This document shows positions 1 through 8,545 of a stretch of DNA of 33,308 nt, in pieces; the first letter of the stretch is position 1; every line of letters begins with the position of its first letter. Location of the stretch: positions 1 through 33,308 of the forward strand of contig JAAAUF010000440.1 in the NCBI GenBank assembly GCA_015499985.1, read 5' to 3'. Under the pieces are notes generated by a model. It ran no database searches and was not told where the DNA came from. It worked only from the letters and a program-made list of their open reading frames with translations. Source of the DNA: Haplosporangium gracile (taxonomy: Eukaryota > Mortierellomycota > Mortierellomycetes > Mortierellales > Mortierellaceae). Both the position numbers and the translations under genes were made by a program.

Positions 1-696
1 TTTTTTGGTTCCTTCGGTCATTACCGAATACCTCCCTTCCTTACTTTGTCGCCAACCCCATGCTGAACAGAACATATCTTCAACTTCCCCACCCCCGCCT
101 TTTGTTATATGTTCAATAGTGTTGTATGTTCAATAGCTCAGGTTTATTGAATCTCACTTCTCATTCTTCTTCCTGGCTCACTATTGCAAACATGGACGTG
201 TGCGCACAACCCCGCCCCCCGCTTCTATCGCTTCATATCAAATATCCATTCAGGGACAAAAGTAAGAACAAATGAGAATAAAATAAAAACCTGGGAAAAT
301 AAGGTTCCGTCAATGGTGACACAAACATGGGACTACCCATCCGAGACTTTCCCTTTCTTCCTTCGTCAATCCACTCGATAAACTCCATCTTATTTGCCTC
401 CTTTACATAATGAACCCATTTAAAGAAAAAAACCGGTGCTTTGCAAAAAAAAGATTAAAAAATAAGGATATGCGAGCCTTAAGGATTGAAATACAACTAA
501 GCGCTACCTAAAACGATCGACCATTGTGTTTTATTCCTGGGAAGAAAGTGGCCAGTAAAAACAGGGGTATCTGAGCAGCCGTGAGCTATGCAGGTTTAAC
601 CTCGTTGTTTATTTTGCTTGGCTCGCTCTTTTTCCTTTTGTAAATGCTGTTGTTGTTTTGTTGTTGATGCGGAGTGGTGATGCGCGGTTGGACGGA
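1..696. other. Left-edge non-coding stretch
   Basis: No gene is supported here. The right part (about 500-696) is probably the 3' untranslated region of the minus-strand MHF1 gene. A 12-nt direct repeat (tatgttcaatag) occurs twice near 109-136. An ATG at 192 opens 23 codons that run into a good donor-like GTAAG at 262, which looks like a first exon, but I found no convincing partner exon downstream. Confidence 0.5.
608..613 (-). terminator. Polyadenylation signal of MHF1
   Basis: TTTATT on the plus strand reads AATAAA on the minus strand, 84 nt downstream of the MHF1 stop codon. A second AATAAA lies further downstream near 530. Confidence 0.45.
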
Positions 697-2391
697 TTAG
701 GCTGCTTTCTTCCGCTTCTTTGCTTCTCGGGCACCCCTCGATCGCTGCTGAAGCATGTCTGCCTCTTTAACCATCAGTTCGTACTAATTGTATACGTTTA
801 TGAGAGAGGGAGAGAGAGAAATCGAGGTCAGTCAAATAAGCAATGAAAAAACGTGCTCCATCTTGTCCACTCCACTTCATTCCTTGTTCCGGACGTTCGC
901 AATTGGTATGTGAGAATGGAAGAAACATCCATAATCGCTGCGGAGGCGGACCAGCTCCAGGCAACTTCCTTGATCCAAAGGAGGTCGTAACTGTCGAAAA
1001 AAAATGAGTGAGCAAGTGCCACCCGTATAAAACAAAAAAGTCTGGGGGTGGAGAACCTCGACGAAATGTCGAAATAGCCTATATATCCAGTTTGTTGCTT
1101 TCCGTGGCCAAGCCATATTGTCTCTCCGGAAGGTGAAATGCTGTATAATCCATTCAACCAATAAGATGCTCCTGGGTAAAGTTGATGGTGTGGAGGCGGG
1201 ATAGGATCAAAGGGGAGGAAATATCGGATCGTAGCATGGCCCGTTCCGGTATAGAGGATTTCTCCTCTCATTTATGGAAATGCTCCGTCTCTTCAGTAAG
1301 ATGGTGTGGCATGTCGTCCGTTCTCCACGCCATAAAAGCCCCGTCCTGAGACGTCTGCCTGCCTGTCTTTACGGCCTTCCTGATAATTCCTTTGCACCGA
1401 CTCGTTTCTTTTGAATTCCATCCCCTACACATTGATTCCTTACCAAACTCGAGTTCCTCCGAGCAGCCAACTAAAAACACAAGAGAACAAGGGACGGAAG
1501 GGTAAATAAAGCATCGATCAGATTAGTACACTAGATTTAAAAGAGTGAAAAAGGAGCGAGTCCTCCGACAAGGTTCCCTTCTCAGTCCAGAGTCTAACAA
1601 AAAAAATTGCACAAAGTCACAAACCTTGACATCGTCCACGTTGACAGTGGACCTCTTGGCATGTCTAACATAGCAAAGCACACAGTTGATAGTAAGAGTG
1701 GGTATTAGAGCTGAGGTCTAGGAAGGAAATAAGTCGTGATTCAAGTTCCAACAAAATCCATCAACGCTCCTTTTGAGTTCTACTCTTTCCCGATATCCTT
1801 ACTTTGCAAACATCTCCAGGTCTTTGCCCAGGGTTTCTAGATAATTATTTTCAATAGCAGAAAGACTAGTTAAGTCTCGAAACTTGGGTGTCATGCTTTT
1901 CCTTACACCATGCCTATTGAAGTGTTTTCACAACAACAACAGAGCAACTTTTAACAAGAAGAAAATATACCAGCTTGAGCGAAGACAATCTCGGCCAGGG
2001 AAGCTATAAGCTGTGGTGTGATCGCCACGTTCAATTTCTCCTCTAGAACACGGCAACAGAAGGTAATGCAAAGAGCAAGTAAGTTAGACGTCAAGGTGTT
2101 CGCCAAAGAAAAAATAAACTACCGCGCATGAGTAAGATATGCAAGAGATCAAGGAGGAGACATACTTTCAGCATTGCATATCTCGCCGACTGTAAACCAG
2201 ACCGCTGCCTTGAGTCGCTACAAAACGCCACCATAATAATAACAACAAAGGAGTGTCAGTTCAGAATGCGAGTGAGTGAGATGCAATGTAGGCCTATCAA
2301 GAGAAAGAGGTCGAAAATAGAGTGCCATAAAAACGCGTTCGGGATGGCATGCAGTTTGTACCTCGCGTGGTCCTTCGTCAGTGTCGCTCAT
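697..2391 (-). CDS. MHF1: MHF1/CENP-S histone-fold protein
   Basis: CENP-S (MHF1) is a small histone-fold protein. It pairs with CENP-X/MHF2, works with the FANCM-type helicase in fork repair, and belongs to the CENP-T-W-S-X kinetochore module. Predicted exons on the minus strand are 2391-2362, 2217-2166, 2042-1971, 1836-1803, 1664-1625, 1470-1444 and 783-697. Each has GT/AG borders and matching phase, and together they give 113 aa, close to the family's usual core length. Visible family segments are RLKAAVWFTVGEIC (about 11-24), LNVAITPQLIASLAEIVF (helix 2 region), LGKDLEMFAKHAKRSTVN, DDVKLAARRNSSL, and a basic tail ending AKKRKKAA. The start MSDTDEGPRE is set by the first ATG of exon 1. It lies only 153 bp downstream of the HFI1 stop on the same strand. 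The gene is oddly fragmented, with exons of 34 and 27 nt and a 660-nt last intron. Family identity is firm; individual junctions are predictions. Confidence 0.88.
828..1271 (-). other. Unexplained open frame inside MHF1 intron 6
   Basis: A 147-codon frame on the same strand as MHF1 fills most of its 660-nt last intron and opens with a real ATG at 1271. It includes the protein-like stretches GASYWLNGLYSISPSGE and TGYIGYFDISS, then a possible short internal intron (donor near 1060, acceptor cgacag near 993) that would keep the frame. No family is recognised. It could be a nested gene, an alternative exon or a chance open frame. The MHF1 exons on either side join cleanly without it. Confidence 0.2.
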
Positions 2392-2519
2392 CACGTTGTC
2401 ATGAGAAGGGCAAGTGGAGAGAAGGGCAGCGATTGCACAAGTCAGCTGGGGGGTCAAGAGCTGCAAAAAAGCATTGTCACGTGCAACAGTCCATTTCGTT
2501 CGCGTTTCTTTATACTTAT

Positions 2520-2525
2520 TTTATT
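2520..2525 (-). terminator. Polyadenylation signal of HFI1
   Basis: TTTATT on the plus strand reads AATAAA on the minus strand, about 20 nt past the HFI1 stop and just upstream of the MHF1 start region. HFI1 termination and MHF1 initiation are therefore packed into roughly 150 bp. Confidence 0.45.
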
Positions 2526-2544
2526 CAGCAGAGAGACAAGAGCC

Positions 2545-3961
2545 TCAAAGTTCGATCATAGAGTCCGAGACTTCGTCCTGATCGTCACTCATATCAGCAT
2601 CCTCATCTTCTTCTTCACTCTCCTCCTCCATAAGAATCGAAAGCAACTTTTCCACGTTCACAGGGTTCTCGACCAGCATACTTGGAGAGATACCGATCGC
2701 AAAGGCAAGGTCTTTGGCTGTAATGGTCGTTGTCCGTTTAGAATTGTGGCCGCTATTGGCATAAGAGGCCTGGTATGATGAAGACGACAAACCAGGTGGA
2801 GGGTCCAGTTGCATGAGGTGTGATGACGAAGCCCCTCCTGAAGATGATTCTCCTCCTCCAAAGAATCCATTGTGTTGTGCTCCTGCGGCACCCGCACCGC
2901 CTGTGCCGCCTACTGCTGCTTGAATAAGGTCCCGCCTGGGTACCGAAATTCCAAGAGTTCGATTCGACCTCAATTTGATAATACAGTTGCTGATAATGCT
3001 CTTGATATGGCTCTATAAAAATCAAGGATGGAAAAGAAAAATATCAGTGGACGAAATTAACTACAGCTGGTATTCAAGAAACAATCCGTGAAAGTTAAAA
3101 TGGTGGTGTCATACCTCCAATGCATGTAACATCAATTCTACAGCGGTGTCCTGAACTCCTGCCATCAGCCCATTCTCCATGGCAACTGCTGTCATCCTAT
3201 CCCGCATTGATTCGAAATCTGGCAGCTCCTTCGAGTCAAAACATAATGGTGCGTGCGCTCCTCGATTGTACTCTGTCTGTAGTGGTTGTTGAGCTATTGG
3301 TGGTGCCAATGGCTTTGATATGCGGTGTTCCTTGAGTTTCTGCTTGACTACTCCGCTGTTCTTGTTTAAATCCTATTTGGAGTAAAAACACAAATAAGTA
3401 CACAATGTTTCAAGTGGCAGTTCTAGTTATATATTCATCATATGCGCGTCTCTTATTTACCTTGAGACCCTTGATTCTTTCCCGTTCGGCTTTGCCTAAA
3501 CTCATGACTTGATTCTTGATCTTTCGCCTCTTGGGATCCTTCTCCTTCAACAATTTCCCGTCCTTGCCTTTCTTTCCTTTTGCCCATCCTTCGGATCGCG
3601 CGCTCGGTGGTGGTGCATCCCGTTGTGCGTTATGAATATTGGCGAGAATAAACTGGTTGTGTAAAGGCGCTATGATAGCAGATATCCCGAAAAAAGTGCA
3701 TAGTAAGGTGTTAGTGACGAGTCGTGATAGTCCGCAAATAACAAGACAGTGTGCAACGCGCCTGTTTGATTTACCATTATTCCGGGAGAGATAGAGGTTA
3801 GCGTAAAAGTCAAACTCCTGGCGATTGAGCTTTCCAGAAACAAAGTCTGTCAGTGCCTGCCAGTAGGAAGGTCCATTGTCGCCAAGGGCCTCTGCGAGTT
3901 GCTGTTTGAGCAGCAGGACATCCTGACGTCCGTCCTTGTCTACTGATGGCGGCAAGGGCAT
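2545..3961 (-). CDS. HFI1: SAGA complex subunit HFI1/ADA1 (TADA1 family)
   Basis: ADA1/TADA1 is a structural subunit of the SAGA histone acetyltransferase coactivator in the nucleus, where its histone fold pairs with TAF12. Predicted exons are 3961-3775, 3669-3461, 3372-3115 and 3012-2545, with GT-AG introns of 105, 88 and 102 nt in phases 1, 0 and 0, giving 373 aa. The N-terminal family signature is visible as LKQQLAEALGDNGPSYWQAL, then GKLNRQEFDFYANLYL, and, across the first intron, PLHNQFILANIHNAQ. A Lys-rich segment (KGKKGKDGKLLKEKDPKRRK) follows. The histone-fold-like part has ESHIKSIISNCIIKLRS across the third intron, then a Gly/Ser-rich stretch and TAKDLAFAIGISPSMLVE. The C terminus is strongly acidic (SEEEDEDADMSDDQDE). 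The start is the first ATG in frame. The gene is head-to-head with MRT4 across 351 bp. Identification is confident, and exon junctions are supported by restored family motifs. Confidence 0.88.
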
Positions 3962-4312
3962 GTATGTGTTGCTATTGATGTGTGAGAGAGGCGAAACTGT
4001 CGAGGCGAATGAAAAGAGTTGTGTTTTCTTGCTGATGGTAAGTGTCGGCTGATGAGTCCTTTAGTCCCGAGTCCTGGCAAAAAGTGTGTTGGGTGTGTAT
4101 GGATGAGTGATGCGCGTCTGGTGTGTGTCCATCATCTCCTGTTCACAAGTTTTAAAGACAGTCCCAAATGTACAAGTGGAGTGACTGCTGTCTTAAGGGA
4201 CTTGTTTACTTTTGTGCCTTTCAAAGGAAAAAAAGAAAAAAAAGAAAAAATAACTTTTTTTTTTGCTTCTTCACCCCTCCTTCCTAATCCTAATTCTCAT
4301 CCTCATAACACA
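3962..4312. promoter_or_regulatory. Shared promoter region of HFI1 and MRT4
   Basis: These 351 bp separate two divergent start codons, so both promoters must lie here. The MRT4 side ends in an A-rich run followed by a T/C-rich leader (about 4235-4312). I could not pick out a confident TATA box or a named operator. Confidence 0.5.
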
Positions 4313-5393
4313 ATGGCCAAGTCAAAGCGCAACAAAATCGGTGAGTGCCCTCGCCGTCGACACTCTCCATGACCTTGGGCTGCCTTTGCTCTAGCAGGCA
4401 CCAACTGATGGTGCACTATAGACGAATCTCTCAACATTGACACCACTAGAGAGAGCTACAATACGACAGCGTCAGCAAGACGAACAACAACTTAGACAAG
4501 ACAGCTGATAACTACAGCACAGTGCAGTAGCATTGGATCCTATAGATAATCCCTAAAGCAAGAATTGAACAGCATACTTATCACCATTTTTCAATTATAT
4601 TTGTGAAACACTATAGTCCCTCTTACTCAGACCGACAAGAAGGGTCGTGCTGGAAAGGATGCCTTGTACGAGCAGGTACCGTCAGAAACAGCCTGGAAAC
4701 ATTCACAGTCATTCAACCCTATCGCTTTGATTATTCTTCAACTCAGTTCAGCCACAGTACAACACAACAATCAGACTGACCTTTCCCCGCTTTAATAATA
4801 AATTTTGGACACTATAGATCAGAGAGAGCGCTGAACTTTACAAGTACATCTGGATCTTCTCTGTTGAGAACATGCGCAACACTTACTTGAAGACTGTCCG
4901 TTCAGAGTGGAAGACCTCCCGTTTCTTTTTCGGCCGCACCAAGGTGATGGCCAAGGCGTTGGGAACTTCCCCCGAGGATGAGCACAAGGATAACCTCCAT
5001 AAGCTCTCTGAGCAGTTGGTCGGCCACGTTGGTCTTCTCTTCACCAACTCTGAGCCCGAGGAGGTTAGGGAGTTCTTTGCCAACTACACCGAGTCTGATT
5101 TCGCTCGCTCGGGTATCAAGGCCACCAGCACTTTTGTCGTTCCCGCCGGCCCCGTCTACCGCGGCGAGGAGGTCTTCCCCCACAACATGGAGCCCCAGCT
5201 CAGGAGTTTGGGCATGCCCACCGTCTTGAACAACGGAATCGTTACCCTCACTAACGAGTACCGTGTCTGCAAGGAGGGCCAGACCTTGACCCCTGAGCAG
5301 GCTCAGCTCTTGAAGCTTTTCCATGTCCAGATGGCCGAGTTCCATGTCACCCTCAAGTCTTACTACCACGAGGGCCACGTCCACCGTGCTTAA
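4313..5393 (+). CDS. MRT4: Ribosome assembly factor MRT4 (P0-like)
   Basis: MRT4 is a nucleolar paralogue of ribosomal stalk protein P0. It occupies the P0 site on pre-60S particles and is later exchanged for P0. Exons are 4313-4340, 4617-4675 and 4818-5393 (phases 1 and 0), giving 220 aa, slightly shorter than the yeast protein. The start MAKSKRNK is the conserved N terminus. The joins restore [20 protein letters not shown] and then [19 protein letters not shown], both typical of the family. The third exon carries [28 protein letters not shown] and REFFANY, and it ends soon after the P0-like core, without the acidic stalk-binding tail of P0, as expected. Codon use is strongly biased toward C-ending codons, which fits high expression. 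Both introns end in the same nine bases, acactatag. Confidence is high. Confidence 0.95.
4398..4414 (+). other. Hairpin in MRT4 intron 1
   Basis: GCACCA and TGGTGC form a perfect six-pair stem around a five-base loop inside the 276-nt first intron. Just upstream, TGCC...GGCA with an inner TGC...GCA could form an alternative, overlapping hairpin. No complete C/D or H/ACA snoRNA box set was found, so no RNA class is assigned. Confidence 0.3.
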
Positions 5394-5531
5394 GTAACGG
5401 ACAAGGACGACATACAAGTTGCTTTTTCTGTTTTACTATTTTATCATTCTCATTATACATTCCATCATTCTTTTTTTTTTTCATTCATATCCGAATCACC
5501 CGCACAACAGCATCCAAAATCGTGTACCATA

Positions 5532-5537
5532 AATAAA
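5532..5537 (+). terminator. Polyadenylation signal of MRT4
   Basis: AATAAA lies about 140 nt after the MRT4 stop, following a T-rich stretch at 5470-5481. It falls before the start of the next plus-strand gene at 5656. Confidence 0.5.
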
Positions 5538-5655
5538 ACGAACGTTTTTCTCAATAGTTTATGCCTCACTTTTTTGAGCCTGTTGGTGTCCGTCTAATTT
5601 TAGTCACATGTCCGTTTTTCGTCCAAAGTGATCAGCATTTTCGTATCTTATCACC

Positions 5656-8100
5656 ATGACTTTCTTTCCCCTTTCAACCTTACCCACAATGCATCTTCCG
5701 GGTCCAGTCCAGCTTGCTAAGACCCTACAACCTCCAAGTGCCAGGAATAAACTCTCACCACTTCGAAGAACTGCATTTTTGTTGGCCATTGCCATCGTCA
5801 ACAGCACCCCGCTTGGAACATCCGTACTTGGTAAAAACGGCCTTTCTTTTTGTTCGCGCATCTCGCCTTTGTGTATTCTCGATGGCGTCTTGGGATTGTT
5901 TTCACACTAGTAAGTATAGCTGACAAGACAGATCACTTTGTTGATATTTTGTTTGGGATGACGCCCTTAGATCATCTAGGGTGGATCGTTCGGGACAGGG
6001 AACAACAGCAGGAACAACAGCAGGAACAACAGCAGGAGCACCAGGAACAACAAAGGAGTATTGACGCCACCAAATCTCAACAGGCAGCATCTCTTCCACA
6101 GGAAGAGGCTGAGAATGCCGCCCTTGCTCGTCAGGATGACCCTTCGCTAGATCAGACACGCTCACAACAGCAACAACAGACGCAACGGTCGGGTACTGGT
6201 GATAATGCTGCGGTTGGTCGAGATCAATCGTGGGGACTACGTGAGAAACTGCTGGAAGCAGGTATGAAAACATAGACGTCGTTTTTTTTTTTTTGGCTTT
6301 TCTTCCAATCTCATTCTCTCTCTCTCTCTCTCTCTTTTTCTTCCTGCAAAATCAGTGCAGAGAGCTTAATTTAACTGTGTACTTCAACCATACTCACATT
6401 ATAGAAATCGATGCTTTGAAACGGTGGAAACTGAATCGTCAGTTGGAAGATGATCGAGCGCGACTTCGGGACTTTGATGCGACTGATGCATGTACTTGTC
6501 GAGGTGGTCAGCAGAAGGTGGCGAAGAGAAGAAAGAAGCTCGGCGCGCCTTCTTTAAGACCTACACAGAGTTCCGGTGGTGAAGGCTCAGGGTTGAACTG
6601 GGAGACTACTTTATTGCAGCGACAGCAAGAAAGTAAATCCAGCGTGGTCGCAGCAAATGCGAGTGCGAAAGGCTGTTTGTCAAGGCTTATATGTCTGTGC
6701 ACTGTCTAACTCCCAAATTGACGATTAACGCATTCCACTCTCAATGGCAAACACAATAGATTCGACAGAAAACATCATGGACTACAAACATCGACTCTTG
6801 GGCCATTTCGATGTTATGCGGCGGAACCAGTTCTTTCTAGAGCTAGTAACAACAAGCAAAAAGCAAGTTATCGGCAAAGTGGAGGTACCAACGTCGTTGT
6901 GGAACTTGTCGATGACCTTAAACTTGATCCAGGCTGTCAAGGAGGCTACGGCGATGCTCTGCTCGCCTAGTATTCAGTTTGACCTTTCAGGAAGAGTCTA
7001 CCTTCATACCATGGATGCTGTTCATGGTGAAGAGACTGACTGTTGATGCTTGAGCGCTTAATTGTCATACTTAACGATGTATGAGATACTGAGTGGCACG
7101 CTTGTCTTACTACAATAGAGTACATGAGGGAGCCGTTTTTCACTCGAGGGCAAAACAAAGATGTCCTGCAGGTGCTGGAGTCCTCGTGGGAACAGATCGT
7201 TTTCCCGACCCTTGCAGCCCCTACCCAGCCCCACACAGAGACGCTGACAACACCTCCCAGTGGCCTCCCCATTGCTCGATTTAGTGTCGCTGTTCAACAT
7301 CAAATTAATCAACAGCAACAACACCAAGGAGAAGCGTATCAAACCCGCTGTCTTGGAGGTCTACTCTGTATCCTGTTGCGTGCTGTGGTGCAGGCTCTCG
7401 ATGCGATCCTGCAATCGAACCCACCACCCAACCAGCAACAGCAATATCTACATCATGACCAGGTCATTGTTGGTGATGGAGAAGGCCGCTTTGCGAGGAG
7501 GACTCGACAGGTTAGAAAGAACAAGGCTGCAGAAAGAGTGGAGCGGACACAGAACTCTCTTGCAAATCGACAGATCCAGCGACAACGGCAGCAACAGCAA
7601 GAAGAGAGATGTGGGCAGCTGGTAGAGATTGCATGCGGTCTTTTGAGTGCGTACCGGCAGTCGTCTTCGTCTTTAGCTGAACTTCTTGAGTGGAGGCGAG
7701 AACGACGACGTCGAAGTGGCAACAGTGACAGTGACGACATGGATGAATCTCATGGCAGTGCCAATACTAGCAGCAGCAACAGCAGCGCTTGGATCAGTAG
7801 TGTTGATGCAGATGAACTTAAACGCGTTCAAGGTAAAAAAAATCAACTCCGACGGCAATGGACACTTGTATATGTGTGCTGATTACAGTGCGAGTAGTAT
7901 ACACACTAAACACCTCTCTGTTGTTACACTACTTCATCATAGATGACTGTAATCGTCTGATGAGTAGTATCTGCTCAATAGCTTTATTCTCATCCGACGT
8001 ACCAACAACAACAGCAGCAGCACGACCTCCACGTAGTGGAATATCAGCCTGGCTCACCCAAAGGATCCAGCGTCTTGTCTCAATCGACTGTTTCCATTGA
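5656..8100 (+). CDS. Unrecognised Gln-rich protein, about 610 aa
   Basis: I do not recognise this gene. Six exons are predicted: 5656-5830, 5971-6261, 6405-6632, 6760-7026, 7119-7832 and 7943-8100. Every intron is phase 1 and the frame stays open to a TGA at 8098, giving about 610 aa. The N terminus carries a hydrophobic segment (RRTAFLLAIAIVNSTPLG) that could be a membrane anchor or targeting signal. Next comes a (EQQQ)n run encoded by a 12-nt tandem repeat, then a charged helix (ALKRWKLNRQLEDDRARLRD), a basic patch (KVAKRRKK), and a compact, probably folded part (RLLGHFDVMRRNQFFLELV, SLWNLSMTLNLIQAVKEAT). Further Gln/Arg-rich and Ser-rich linkers lead to the C terminus. Exon 2 has three possible acceptors in the same frame (5932, 5971, 5980), so its first residues are uncertain. 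An earlier ATG-to-5911 reading of exon 1 runs into a stop with every acceptor I tried. Function is unknown. Confidence 0.62.
6000..6053 (+). repeat. 12-nt tandem repeat in coding sequence
   Basis: The unit gaacaacagcag is repeated three times exactly and then partially, encoding an EQQQ array near the N terminus of the unrecognised gene at 5656-8100. Such repeats are expected to vary in copy number. Confidence 0.85.
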
Positions 8101-8545
8101 ACTTTTGTTTTGGTTCAGCAGTGCATATATACATCCAGCAAAATTATACAATGCAAAAGAGTTGATTGTTCTGAAGGTTGTTATACATATTAATAATAAA
8201 AGGTCTAACAGTGAAAAGTTCTACATGAGTCTATGGTTGAGTGAGTGAGTGAGTGATTATGAAAATGAATGTGGGAGAGGAAGGTTGTGGATAGCTACGG
8301 CGCTGTGTTTTTGCCATCAGTAGGAGGAAGAAGAAGAAGAAAGGGGAAGGCATTACAGGAATATGCAAAAGCATGAGCAGTAGTGGTGGAATACATTTGA
8401 AGAATAAAAAAAGTGTGTGTGGGTGTGCATGATCTTGAAAATGATATGATGAATGAGTGAGTGAAGGCGATATATACATGAGAGGAGAAAGAGAATGAAG
8501 AAGTGAGGGTAATCAAAGAAATAAGAAGAAAGAAAAAAGAGGTCT
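8101..8545. other. Convergent 3' region
   Basis: This is the space between the stop codons of two convergent genes. It holds an AATAAA for the plus-strand gene at 8195-8200, a (GAGT)n microsatellite at about 8238-8256 and a second short gagtgagtga run near 8453. No coding exon was identified. Confidence 0.6.
8195..8200 (+). terminator. Polyadenylation signal
   Basis: AATAAA lies 95 nt downstream of the stop codon of the unrecognised 5656-8100 gene. Confidence 0.5.

Noticed and set aside
5831..5911. Exon 1 of the 5656-8100 gene extended to the GTAAGT at 5911
   Set aside because: Joining that donor to any nearby acceptor gives an immediate stop or breaks the downstream frame; the GTAAAA donor at 5831 keeps the frame.
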